Assembly: GCF_910596095.1 (NCBI RefSeq)
Contig: NC_056548.1
Location: forward strand, 15,282,651-15,346,650
Length of the DNA: 64,000 bases
Source: Thunnus maccoyii
Taxonomy: Eukaryota > Chordata > Actinopteri > Scombriformes > Scombridae
Direction of reading: 5' to 3'
The translations under genes were made by a program, and so were the position numbers. This document shows positions 24,286-36,150 of this stretch, one piece after another; the first letter of the stretch is position 1; every line of letters starts with the position of its first letter. Below the pieces are notes generated by a model, which searched no databases, had not been told where the DNA came from, and saw nothing but the letters and a program-made list of their open reading frames with translations.

Positions 24286-26093
24286 ATGCTACCAAATCAA
24301 TACTCATGCACTGTAGTGTCACCAAAGAGATAGATGAATTGTTAAATGTAATCACTGCTCAAAGCATTCTTTCGAAATGTGTCAGCACAGCGGCGTCTCT
24401 TCTCCCCCCCCCCACCACGCTATTGATATGTAAAGTCACACAGAGACATACGCCTTTTGTAGTGTTTCCTCTCCCCACTTTGAGAGGGTTTACGTCCTTT
24501 GTGTATCTGCAACAAACCCAACAACAGGATGTTAGTGCATTTCCTAAGGTAGTTTTTTGGCTTCCTCCTTTGCTATTCTTCTGCAGTGGGACTAAGAGTC
24601 TGGGTTTGCTTTACAAGGCAGCAGCTGGCCAACAGCAAGAATGAAGGCTGGCAGGCAGGAAAAAAAAAAAGTGTGAGACAGAATGCGCTGTTGTGCTGCG
24701 GTGTATAATATGTGAGAAATCCTGCAAGGGTAGATGATACGTCAAAGTATCTTATCCACCGAGAGACTGCAATGAACAGGGAAGCCAAACCGGTCGAGTG
24801 AGATCCTGGAATGACACACAACATTTTAAAATTCTTCAATCTATACTCTTATGTTTTTTCAGCATGACCCTAACTCAGCAATTACTGAAATTGCTTGTGA
24901 ATTGTTTAGCCCGCTGCTGGTGAGAGTGCCACCATACCACACAGATTAAGTCCCTGAGTGCCTCTCTGTTGGAGTGTCTCTCTCCTCCTGTGACCATGAA
25001 AACTGCGTTGTCCAGTGGAGTGACAGGAGTCCTCACTGTGCAGCTGTCACGCTAGTTAGTTTAGCGCTATCTATGGAGTGTTCTCATCACAGTTCATTTC
25101 AATAAAAGGATCAAACTGTTGCTATGATATGCTGCGGTTGAAGTGTCTCAGTACTGCGCAGTCGCTTTTTAAAAGTTAAGGTGAAATGACACATAGTGTT
25201 ATGAAAGCTTACTGCAGATCTTGCAGCAAGTCCCTCCAGCCTCTACATGTATAGCAACAGTTAGTATTGTTGCATAGTGAATTTATCCCCAGGGTGGCTT
25301 GTGTGTGTGTTTATGTGTCTGGTGAAACTGATGTAGTCTGAAAGGATCTGGCAGACACACAGAATAGTCCTGCCATTTCTTTTTATGATTACAGTAACAA
25401 CAACAACATTAACAATTTAATTTAACTTCAAATCTCTGTGTAGTCAATGTCTGATATAGCTTATTATGCCTCCAAGCCAAGTCTAAATCCCAAAAATGTA
25501 CTGTAAACAGATGAAAGAGCCACACTGTTGTATTGGTTTTCATATCCTTTTTATTTTATGAAGACAGACTGTGTTATTAGTTCACTAATCTCATAGTGTC
25601 AAACTGACAAGGCAGTGTAAACACAGAAGCGAGTCTCCTGCCAATGTAATATTCATGTTTCAAACATCTTAACCAGTTTATTATCGTAGTCAGATAAAGG
25701 TGGGAAGTAAGTAAGCACAACCAAATTTATTAGTCATGAATTTATCAATTTAAGTAGATTTTTCTTTTTTTTATTCCAACAGCAGCATGGATAGCAGTGG
25801 TGGTAATTCAACTTACATAAGTGCAAATTTAACAAGTGAAAAAAGAACATTTGACTTTTTTTTTTTTTAAAAGAGAAACATTCACAGTTAACTGTCTTTA
25901 AGGAGTAGTTGTTGGGCGAACAGTCATAAGGCATCTTCTTTTTGTCTCAGAAACATTACCAGAAGTTCACTCGAGTGTGTTCACCAATTATCTCACTGGC
26001 AGACAGCTTGTGAATACAGCTCTTATTTGTTGGTTTTCAGCTTCTGCTCTGGGAGGGTGTGACCTTGTGTGAGTTTGCTGTGTGGTTGGTGGT

Positions 26094-26097
<4 letters not shown>

Positions 26098-26128
<31 letters not shown>
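26098..26128. repeat. Poly(T) tract
   Basis: Thirty-one uninterrupted T residues. It could be the tail of a minus-strand retroposed sequence, but no retroelement body is recognisable beside it. Confidence 0.9.
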
Positions 26129-26133
<5 letters not shown>

Positions 26134-26247
26134 AAAGACTGGAGTCCATTTAGTAAATCTAGTCAGCCATCACTGTGGGTTTCACTGCGGTATTTATCTC
26201 CCACTTTGTTTTAGATGGTAATTTGCGGGGAATTCTAATGAGGCTTT

Positions 26248-26462
26248 CTTCAAAGACAAACTGAAAGTAGGAAAAAAAACAAGCTGGCAGCAAAATCACA
26301 ATAAATACTTCACTGAATTGAGAACATAAACCAACTAAATCAAGCGAGTTCTGAAACAGCAATATTTGCCAGTTTATTTTTGTTGAATTCTGTTTTTGGA
26401 TGGGATTACAAAAGGAACTGGATGGATACATGAAGCTATCTTCAATGACAAACTGAAAGTAG
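26248..26462. repeat. Diverged direct repeat pair
   Basis: The 23-mer at 26248-26270 recurs at 26440-26462 with a single difference, 192 bp apart. Weaker similarity extends to its left. On the minus strand both copies encode a similar peptide (YFQFV, then E and S) inside one 103-codon frame, but no protein family is recognised. Confidence 0.55.
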
Positions 26463-27227
26463 CCTCCCATGATAACACAAATGAGAGAACGACTGAGTCC
26501 AAAAACATGTTAATAGCCAACCGATCTGTCACATAATGTTAGAAAATACATTTTTCTAACATCGTGCACCCAAAAAAATCTGGGATTTTGCTTCTATAAA
26601 TACAGGTAAGATTCAAGTTTGTCCACAATTATGACCTGAGAGTTTAATCTGATTGTGACTGTAATCTGGTTATGGTGCACATGTACACATAATGACTGAA
26701 GCTGTAGAGCAGTGAGAGACAACAGATTGCCAGCAAAGTCGACCCTGTGCTCGGGCTCTCTGCATCTGTCAATAGAAATAGGCTCAGTGTGGCATGCCTG
26801 TCGTCTTCACTTAGCTTCTTAGACGCTAATGTGAGCTGGGATGGCTTTTTGGAGGGGGAGAGCAAGCCTAATATTGCTGCTTAGAGCCTTGTTGTAAGCA
26901 CTTGTGGAATTGGAAAGCTACGCCTTTTGCCGCGGTCTCAAACAGGACACTCTTCTAGCTGTCTTATCTTGTTTTTTTTTTATGTTCTTTATTATCCTTT
27001 GTGTTGTAGAGAACTGTATGTTGTCACGCTCGTTCGGTACAGTCTGAGCATGTTGTCGCCCCGGACAATAAGACTTTGTGGGGAAGAATTGCGTCTTGCT
27101 TCATCCTCTACTCTGAATGTTTTGCTCTGTGCATGTTGCTCACCATCATGTCATTGAGTCTTAGTGTGCTTTCATATCTTGTGTAATCAGAACAGCAGTG
27201 TGTTGTTGTGCTTTCTCTTTCCTCCAG

Positions 27228-27270
27228 GTACTGAGAGGGGATTTCGGAGTGTGGACATTATCTCGTTCAG
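27228..27270 (+). other. Probable second untranslated exon of RNF144A
   Basis: A pyrimidine-rich acceptor (TTTCCTCCAG, ending 27227) and a donor (TTCAG|GTGAAA at 27270/27271) bound 43 bp. It carries no start codon of interest and lies between the promoter-linked donor at 19432 and the first coding exon at 38654, so a short 5' UTR exon is a natural reading. No transcript evidence is available. Confidence 0.35.
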
Positions 27271-29164
27271 GTGAAAAAACATTCCGAAAAGCTTACTAGC
27301 AATCTGAGAGCTTTACTTAAAAGTGCCTCTCATCTCAGGTCCAGACAGTGTAGACCCATTTACAACTTAAGGGAACACGTACAGAGCATTTAAAATGCTG
27401 CTGAATCTCATGAATATTTACACTCCGTCATTAAGTAATGCTAGAGCCTCAGCTTATTTGCCTAATGGTCCACTTACGATGCTTACGGGAGTGTGGAAAA
27501 TAGTCCTTTTTTAATTACAATTTCACATTATTTTTTTTACTTTTCCTCCCATCTTCTTACTCTCTGTTGTTCCCATGTCTTTTTTTGTTCCATTTCACTC
27601 TTCGCACTTTTTTTTTTTTTTACATCATCTCTTGGCGTGTCCTTCCCCATCTTCCTTCCTTCCCTTTTCTTTTTTTGCCCCATCGTACACTCATTTCTTT
27701 TGTTCTTACTTGCTTCTCTCCTTTCTCTCGGGGCAGCTTTATAGTTTGTACAAACGGGCGGCATTAATGCTGTGAGACTGTTGTCTTTGCTGACAGACAG
27801 TGTTTATTTTAAATGTGGTAGCACTGCTGGGTTCGCAGAGCTCAGAGTTTCCTCTCCCTGTTGACACTGTTGAAAATAGCAGATTTTTGGTCATTTTTTT
27901 TGACCTTCCTGGGACCCTTTTATGGAGTGTGGCCTTTGTTACACAGACTCTGTACTGCTCAGTGAAATGCTGAAAAAGTATAAACTGACCCTAGAGACTG
28001 CACTATGCTTCTCTGTACTAGTGGTGTAGTGATTATTCTGTAGACTCCAAGGGTATAGGGGTTGATTTATAGCTTAGTGCAGGATTTATGTCATTGTTGT
28101 AGCACTGCAGCAACACTAGAAAGCAACGTCTTCCATTCATCATACACCTTAAAGTAATCGTGTTTACATTTCTCATTCATTTTTTGATAGAGAGTAGTAG
28201 CGGCAGTTGTGAAGACAAGGATGAGACTGGGTTTGCTAGATCAGAATAAATTTGTTTAGCATTACTGAGACACAAACATCAGTTAGCTGTTCTTCAGCCT
28301 GTTCTGTTTTTGTCATTATCAACAAACACAACCAGCATATAAAGCAAACACAAACCAGCCCAAGCAGACTGCTCACAGTTCTTGCAGTTACTGTGTACCC
28401 CGCATAGAAAGAGGATATTTATCTTGCATTGCAGCAGAGAAAATGGCAAGAGATCAAGTAGACATGAGGCTACAGTCTTTTGCCCTACATACCCGATGCA
28501 TGACCACTGTCAGTGTCTGTCTGTCCTAAACAGCAAAAACGGACTTTGACTTGCAAGGCATCACGAAAAGCACGTACACACACACACACACACGCACACA
28601 GCTTCTCCGCACCACTCACAATGCTAAAATACATCTGGGTGATTGTGTAACTCCTCAGGGCATGGAAAAACTGGGCCTATCACCACTCTTAGCAACCCTC
28701 TTAGTGTCCCCCTGCCCCTCCTCCATGTCAAGGACAGACGGCGACTGTCCCCAACCGCTGTCCCTCCATGTCACCTTTCACATTCAGCAACTGAGCTGTC
28801 CAAAAATAAAGTCCCAGTATCTGTGTGTGTGTGTGTGCTTTGGGTACTGAATGTGAATGTGGATTAGTTGACAGTTGATTAAGAGAATAACACAGGCGGA
28901 CACCCGGGTTATGTAGGTTATGTTCTATGCATGGTATAACTTTTAAACCTAAGGCCTATATAGACCCATGACCTATATTCTGCCTACAGTAAATGTGCTC
29001 AAAATAGACGCTGGCATGATTTATCGCCGGGTAGTAACACGTTACTGCCAGGTGCTGGTAAAAACATGTGTGGCACATTCAGTTCAGCTCTTTCCCGGAC
29101 AAGGGCAGTATAGCATTTGCTACAGCACTGTGAGATGGGCTAGATGCTACTGTACAAACAATAC

Positions 29165-29530
29165 ACACAAACATGCTACTACAGCTGTCAAAAAGTTCTG
29201 TGTGGGGGAAAAAAAACGAAAATAAGGTGCAGTGCAAACTCTGTCAGGAAAAGCTAGCAATATCGCAAGTCTACAACAACTATGCACAGTCAATTGAGAG
29301 TGAAGCACCCAGCAGAAGGTGGGGGCCCATCCACAGATCAACAATCCATGGCTAGCTTTGTCACCAGGCGAAGTAAGAGTTTGATGGTAGACATGCAGAG
29401 CGAACAACAGCCTAAGCTAAAGACATGCTTCCCATCAGCTTTGTCGAAGATGAGGGATTTCAAAGTTTGAGTTTACGGTCCCATCAAGAATATCCATTAT
29501 CGCAAAACTGGAGAAACTATAGCAGGGGCA
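29165..29530 (+). pseudogene. Relic of a hAT transposase (BED zinc finger end)
   Basis: One frame reads SSVWGKKNENKVQCKLC (29190-29245), the first half of a BED finger with its CxxC pair. After a frame change, MHSQLRVKHPA (29282-29314) supplies the two His of the second half. Further on, PISFVEDEGFQSL (about 29428-29470) matches the conserved segment after the BED finger in hAT/ZBED transposases. At least two frameshifts and loss of the catalytic region make it non-functional. No terminal inverted repeats were found. It could be the mobilising source or a cousin of the nearby MITEs, but the relationship is unknown. Confidence 0.6.
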
Positions 29531-30389
29531 TACTTGTGTGTGCTTGCAAAGTCTGTGCCATCAGAGAGGGTGTTTTCCACAGCAGGACTTCATTCATTCA
29601 TTCAAATAATTTTCCCTTATTCGGTTGTGCCATTGGCATTTTGTTAGCTTTTGTTAGGCCTTAAGGGTCAGGACCATGTTGCCTTAAACATACTTAGTTG
29701 TAGTATGACAGGCTGGTTCCCAATAACCTGTCCTGTGGAAGAGATATGATTCATTTCTGTCTGTGTGTTTTATGGGGAAGGAGGTGGTGCAGTTCATTAT
29801 ACCCTGTGTTTTATAGGGTTTTGGGTTTCCAGTTTAATTAGATTTTGTTGTGGATTCTGGCTCATTCAGACAAGCATCAGATCACTAAAGAACATGACAT
29901 CAATACAAAAAGACAGAGTTGTGAAAATCGCAAATGGGTCTCTGGGAATAGTGGGAATAGTTCCCAGTGAATATCGAATAGTATTTTATTTATTTATCTG
30001 TCTGAATAATGCAAAAGATGTCTATTACTATCCAGGCCAGGGCAGAATTTGTGCCCCAGGGCTATAAGATTCAACTTGACTTGTGTCAATTTTGATTTGA
30101 TATGAAAGAGAAGATCTGTTTTCACACATACGTTTGTGTCTCCGGTACTGTGTGTTGAGACTGAAAGTGGATTCCCATCAGTCATTCTCCAGGTGGCCAT
30201 CAAAAGGTAAACAGTTGCTTATTATTTATGACAGACTGAGCATTAGCAAGGTTTACTCTGGACTCACTGCAGTAGTCACTGTTAGATGAAGGGGATTTTA
30301 TAACAATACTTTTGCGCTGGTCAGTAACATGGCTGATGATCAGTTAAGGAAATGGCTTAAAATTAGCCTCCCTGATGTTTGTTATATGC

Positions 30390-30833
30390 CAGGGGTTTTC
30401 AGAGTAGGAGGTGGTCCTCCCCAATTGGGCACCAAACAGTTTCAGAGGCCATGAAAGTGAAAAAATATTACATTTGTTATCAAAAGGAGATCACATAATA
30501 GCCTAAATGTGTGTGATTTGGTTAAAGAGATAGTTCTGAGATACAGTAGTTTGGGGGAATTTTACTGTTTTTCCCACTTTCCCACAGTCAGAAACAAATG
30601 AATGCCTTCAGACAGACCTTTTTTATGTATTTGGTTTGGTCTGAGGTCATGTCAAACAGCAGTATCAGGCTATCTTGGCTCAATTGTTGAGTGTCTATGG
30701 GATCAAATAACATAATCATGATCCCATAGGCATTCAGGAATTGAGCGAAACAAGGCAAGTAAACTGGGGGGAGGTGGAGTTTCCAAGCTTGGTCTGAGGC
30801 GAGACCCACAGCCTCAGACTTTGAAAACCCCTG
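30390..30833. mobile_element. hAT-type MITE with perfect TSD
   Basis: Left end CAGGGGTTTTCAGAG and right end CTTTGAAAACCCCTG form an inverted repeat of at least 11 bp, with one mismatch further in. Both sides are flanked by the identical octamer TTATATGC (30382-30389 and 30834-30841). The 444-bp interior has no coding content. The intact 8-bp duplication identifies a clean hAT insertion in an RNF144A intron. Confidence 0.87.
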
Positions 30834-32265
30834 TTATATGCTACATTGACAACTCCCATAGTATTATTTGCTTCTGTCCACTCCATCTACAATATGTTTT
30901 AACTAACCATTGGTGTCTGCACGCATGTGTGCTTAGCGTGTTAGTGTTTTCTCTGTGGTCTGTTGGGCTGTTAGTTCCGTTGCCTGGTGTGAACTTCACA
31001 ACAAGGTGTCAAGAAATAATCGCAGGCAGTAAAGGTGAGCCAAGAGAGTCTAGAAAATAGACTAAATTCGCACATCGCCACTTTCCTCCTTTCACTTTAC
31101 TCTGTCTCTCTCCTTTTTTTCCTCTGCAACGGTGGACACATAGAGGATATGACATAAATGAAACTTAAAGGCCCTTCTAATTGGCTTTGAAACATAGGGC
31201 TGGGCTCTTGAGGGAGGAAAGGCAGGAAGGAACAGAGGAGGGAGGAGAAGACGGCAGGATCACTAAGTGCTTATTACAGACCTGAGCTCACTGGGATCAC
31301 CACATAGACAGGCCAATCTAGGTTTTTTTTTTTTTCTTTTCTCAACCACAAATTGCCATGATTTCAGGTGATTCAATATACGTGGATTTTGAGATGAATG
31401 AAATCGCATGCTGTTTGAGTAAACAGTATATGTGTTGGCAGAATGCAATTATAGGAATGAGTCCAGTGAGACAAAAGGAAATCACTGTAGCAGTTTGCCA
31501 GACAGAGATGTTGACACGAGTAAACTTGAGGCGAGATTAGGTTTCGCTGATAAGGCCGGTCGGAGCAAATTTAGTCCAAGTCAGCTAGTATCGTATCATG
31601 CTTCTCAGTACATTAATTTTGCTGTAGCAAATAACGACAAGTCTACTGTGTTTGCTTGTCCCCAGGCTTCAGGTAGAATATCATCTGCATGGCTCAACCC
31701 CCATTTCAACACTACTCTCCCGTCTCTGGCTGAACACAGTGCGGCCTTCAGTTTTCGTCCTTCATTGCACTCCCTGACTTGTCTTATTGGATGAAAGCAG
31801 AGTCTTGTAAATCAGCTGAGGGACAGCTTTGTGCATGGAAGAATGTCAGTATGTGTATGTGTGTGTGTGAGAGAAAATGAGTGAGAAAAATGTGTGGGCT
31901 GTTCCCACTCCCAGTACAGCTAACAGTTGTTTGCAGCTTTCTTTCACATTAGCCATAGGTGAGGTATATAAATAGAGTCTTACGCAATACTTTGATGTGA
32001 CATTATATAATTACACACAGGTGAAAATGGTGAGCTGAAAGACTGTTTCTGCCTTTTTTTTTCTCTCTCTCACATTCCTCTCTCCTCACTGCCCTCACTT
32101 CCCATCACTGTCTGAGTGAATTCAGATGAGAATTTGCATTTTATTGTTTTTTTGTTTTTTTTTATGCTAGGCGACAGCGTTTTATTTGAATGCAGACCGG
32201 GCTCGTCACTTTTTGTGGAAACTGAACAGGCAAAAACACCAAAGGTGTCAAAAAAAAGAAATCCT

Positions 32266-32493
32266 GGGCTGCAACTAATGACTATTTTCATTATTCAATT
32301 TTTTTTTAGAACAGTCCAAAATCAAAAAGTACTCAATTTAAAATAATATAAAAAAGCAAGTTCTCACATACATTTGAAAGTTAGAACCAGTGAATGTTGA
32401 ACATTTTTGTTCGACAAATAACTTAAAAATCAAAATTGTTGGCTGTTATTTTTTTGTCTGTTGAGTAATTGGTTCTTTGATTAACAATTTAGC
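32266..32493 (-). repeat. Teleost TA-rich interspersed repeat, copy 2
   Basis: Starts GGGCTGCAACTAATGAC and ends near TTGATTAACAATTTAGC. It resembles the family at 24048 and 43476 but is AT-eroded and lacks a clear terminal duplication. The relative orientation assigned is tentative because the ends are similar. Confidence 0.5.
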
Positions 32494-33332
32494 ACTAAAA
32501 AGATCATTAAAAAAATTCCAAATTTCTATTTGCTGTGATAATAGAATCACCTCTAGCAAATTTGAATTTGACTACTACTGGTTTGTACAAACATTATCAA
32601 ACAATGAACTTACAGCAAATTCCACATTATAATGAGACTAGAAATGCTTACATACTGTCCTTAAGAGTGCCACTTAAAGCTTGACATCACTAGAGTGGGG
32701 GCATTTTGTGAATGCTTGCTTTAAAGATTAGAATTAACTTTGGATTAAGATTGAGGTCAGTTTAGGGTTTAGAGCGAAGGCTAGGTTATTGTTGTTGCCG
32801 TGTGTATCTGTGTTTTGGTATAAAGACCTGTATCTTTGTTTTGCATACTTTAGTTGATCTTTATGTATCAACGCTGCACGTGTTGCAGGTTCAAAATGAA
32901 CGCTACAAGCTTGGTATCATGTATACTGCAGCAAGAATTCCCTTTCAGCTCCCCAGAGAAGTTCTCCTCAATCGCTCCTCCATGACCATTACTAACCCCC
33001 CCACCCCCACCCCGCTCTGTTATGCAATGGAATGTAATGCGTGTGTGTGTGTGCGTGTGTGTGTGTCACGGTTGTGGAATCATTATCGCATGAATGCCGC
33101 TCTTACCATTTCAACTATGAGTGGAGCCCCTTCAGACTGATGACCGACACATGGTGACCACTGCTCAGGATGGATGTTTGACTTTTGACTCACTTCTGAC
33201 TCTCCACTTTATCGATTTTTAGCTCTCTGACCTCATCTTTTCAGATGTATAGTGCTCTGGAAGGCTATATTTGAAATGAGCACACTGAGCATGAGTGGCC
33301 CACATGCACAGTCCCATTGCTCCGATATACTG

Positions 33333-33340
<8 letters not shown>

Positions 33341-33364
<24 letters not shown>
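33341..33364. repeat. (TG)n microsatellite
   Basis: TG run after a TATATA stretch. Confidence 0.8.
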
Positions 33365-33365
<1 letters not shown>

Positions 33366-34049
33366 TACTCTGTGATAATGGACCCTCTAGTTAATAATGC
33401 AGCAGAAAGATTGCACTGCACCACCTTTTCTCATGAAAACTCATTTTCCCTTTGTCGCTCTTTCCCTCTCTCTCACTCCCTCTCCCCTCCTCAGGCCATC
33501 CTTACAAAACTATTTCATTTGTCCCCATCGACCCAGTCTGTCAGCATTTGCACAGCCAATATAAAGTCTGGGAGTAGAGAGGTAGATTCAAATAAAAAGT
33601 ACACACTATATTAGAAAGACTTGGTTTGTACGGTGTAAATTGCTTTTTACTGTGAGTTGTTTTTTTGTTTTTTTGCCACATTGCTAATGGAGTTCAGTGG
33701 CTTGGCTCATGCAGAGACTAGCAGACAGGAAGGAAGATAAACAGACAGACAACTTTCAGTCCTCCTGGAAATGATGTCATTCATGTTCTCAGCTGTACAG
33801 ATTTGAGGTTACCGCAGAGGTGTTGATTCAGTTACCGAGACTGAAGTTTTTAGTTGTAAGCACCTATGCTGGGAAGTGTCTGTTCATTTCTAATAATGAG
33901 CTTAAACACGAAAGCTCTTCCTCTGTGGCTACATTAAATCATTTTGAAGTTTTTATGACTGATGCTCCTGCAACATTCACCCCTTTCGAACCCTGTCAGA
34001 TCATGCTTCATTTTGTTTTGCACATTGATGATGGTCTGTCCTGTTTTTA

Positions 34050-34400
34050 AAGGGGACCTATCATGCACATTTCCAGGTCTATATTTATGTTCTGGGGCTC
34101 TACTGGAATATCTTTGCATGATTTACAGTTTAAAAAACTCTTTATTTGTTTTATACTGGCCCTTTATGCAGCCCCACAGTTCAGCCTCTGTCTGAAACAG
34201 GCCGTTTTAGCTCCTGTCTCTTTAAGGCCCTCCTTCTGATGAGCCCACTTTGTTCTGATTGGCCAGCTTCTGGAGGCTATGTAAAACACACAGTAGTATT
34301 AGGATTTCACTTCTTTTTCTCATTCCTTACTCAAAATGGATACTAAAAACATCCGTACATCTTTGAGCCCAAATATGCGAGTGGACCTTAGTTTAGAAAA
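34050..34400 (+). repeat. Fish interspersed repeat (GGGGACCTATCATGC type)
   Basis: Begins AAAGGGGACCTATCATGC and contains CTGTCTGAAACAGGCCGTTT, CCTGTCTCTTTAAGGCCC and TCTGATTGGCCAGCTTC in order. This module set is widespread in teleost genomes as a non-autonomous DNA element. The right end is indistinct and no target duplication was seen. Confidence 0.5.
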
Positions 34401-34486
34401 ACCTTAGTTTGTGCGTGTGTTTGTGCACCCACCTCCCCTTCTTCTTCTCCGTGTGTGTGCAGTTGTGCATGTGGCAGAAGAATATA

Positions 34487-34488
<2 letters not shown>

Positions 34489-34528
<40 letters not shown>
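34489..34528. repeat. (TG)n microsatellite
   Basis: Twenty uninterrupted TG units. Confidence 0.9.
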
Positions 34529-34529
<1 letters not shown>

Positions 34530-34739
34530 CTTGTCACATATAGTAGCTTAACATTAGTGTATGCTGCCTCTGTCTGCCTGCAGCTCTCCCACTGTCTTTT
34601 TTGCCGCCATTGCTGCTTAAGACAAATGGACCCCGCAACTGGCGCAATGAGTCTAGTCTGCTAATTTGTGCCTGACGGAAAATGAAGCTTAAAATATGTT
34701 CACATTTTAGAGAATGTAATTAATATTTCCCTCATAAGT

Positions 34740-34860
34740 GATGTATTATTTCACCCACCCGCAACCCATCCGCTATTAATCAGAATGTTAATTTTTATGA
34801 CTCAGCCCGCCTGACCCGCGGTGCCCGCGGATATAACTGCGATCCGCGCATCACTATGAC
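34740..34860. repeat. Fragment of a GC-rich fish repeat
   Basis: Contains CCCACCCGCAACCC, GACCCGCGGTGCCCGCGG and CGATCCGCGCATCACTA. These motifs typify the terminus of a common teleost non-autonomous element. The GC-rich island contrasts with the AT-rich intron and could otherwise be mistaken for a CpG island. Confidence 0.4.
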
Positions 34861-35586
34861 ACATATTACGGCTTATTTGCAGTCAATTGAGTATGGCTCA
34901 CCAGTGTAGCTTCATTTACAAGTGTGATTTAATTACTTCAGTGGTAAAATCTCGTTCCATGTGTCTTTTTTTAAATTTTGACCACCCAAAGCACACGCCG
35001 TTCCACGCATCCCCACAGGGTCCTGTTTGTAAGTTCAGCACCAACATAATAGAGCTCCCTCACTGCTCATGGGTGTAGATTTGGGTAAGGATGGTAGGGA
35101 CATGTTCCTACCAATGTCAAGTTGTTGCCGAATTGTCCCTACCGATATTTTTTCAAACGATCTTGTCATTTTAACTTCACATAATGTTCCCAGTAAGATG
35201 TTTGCAGAGTTGCTGGGTTTGTGTGTTTTCTGTGTTATAGTTTAAACATTTCAAACATCGTGGAATTAATTTGTTGTTGGTTTGTGATCATTGCTCAGAT
35301 ATGTCATTTTTTTTAAACAACTTTATTACTGTAGGCGAAAATGCCTCCCAAAGGTGGAAATAAGACATCAGGTCCTTTTTAAATGAAAACCAAAGTGTCA
35401 GTAACTGCTGATCTAATCAGAACGTTCTGTAATTAATCCAATATTTTATTACTTGCAGGAAACTTTTTGTTGCCAAAATCAACCAACTGTAAGCTCAGGT
35501 GAGATTTGAAGATGTCTTACAGCAGATTAAACATAGTAGCACATTACCTACAGGTTATTACACATTTATTTTCTTTTAACATTCGT

Positions 35587-36150
35587 TAAAGTCGAAAATC
35601 TATTGTTCCTGCCAAAAATCTGGAAACTGTTATCCACTCCTTCATTACCAGTCGACTGGACTATTGTAATTCCCCTCTCGCTGGCATCAGTAAAAAAATC
35701 TCTCTCTACAGCTCATCCAAAACTCAGCCGCCAGGATTTTAACTGGGAACAAAGAAACATGATCACATTTTGCCGATCCTGGCTTACACTGGCTATTGTT
35801 CATCGATTACTTATAAAACCTCACCCCAAGTTATATTTTGGACCTCTCATTGCCTTATGTTCCTTCCCGCTCCCTGAGATCCTCAGATTCGTCTTTTCTC
35901 GCTGTTCCAAGGTCCAGACTTAAGACAGAAAGGCAAAAGAGGCTTTGCAGTTAGGGCTCCTTCTTTGGAATGACTTCCCAGAGGAGATCAGGGCTGCAAA
36001 CAGTTTCCTCTTTTAAATCAATTTTTAAAAAAACGCTTTTTTAAAATTGCTTTTCGGTTAATTCATGTATTATTTATGGTATTTTATTTAGTTTTAATCT
36101 TTTTGTATTTTTATTCTGTGTCCTGTTTTTATTGTAAAGCCCTTTGTAAC
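35587..36150 (+). mobile_element. LINE relic, 3' end of reverse-transcriptase ORF (CR1/L2-like)
   Basis: Across shifting frames it reads LPKIWKLLSTPS, then FITSRLDYCNSPLAGIS, then the region around GTKKHDHI, and finally FAVRAPSFWNDFPEEIRAAN followed by a short Lys/Phe-rich end. These are conserved landmarks of the C-terminal part of jockey-superfamily (CR1/L2) ORF2 proteins in fish. The 3' tail runs to TTGTAAAGCCCTTTGTAACT. It is 5'-truncated and frameshifted; the RT catalytic core is absent. Confidence 0.75.

Larger units (their letters stand above)
19433..27227 (+). other. RNF144A 5' intron region
   Basis: Probable first intron in the 5' UTR. It holds a hAT-type MITE (20211-20543), a GT tract (about 22074-22099), a possible small GC-rich alternative exon (22334-22385), a TA-rich fish repeat (24048-24285), a 31-bp T run (26098-26128) and a diverged direct repeat (26248-26462). 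No other gene is recognised. Confidence 0.45.

Noticed and set aside
34780..34850. CpG island or promoter in the RNF144A intron
   Set aside because: The CCCGCGG-rich stretch matches the terminus of a common fish repeat.
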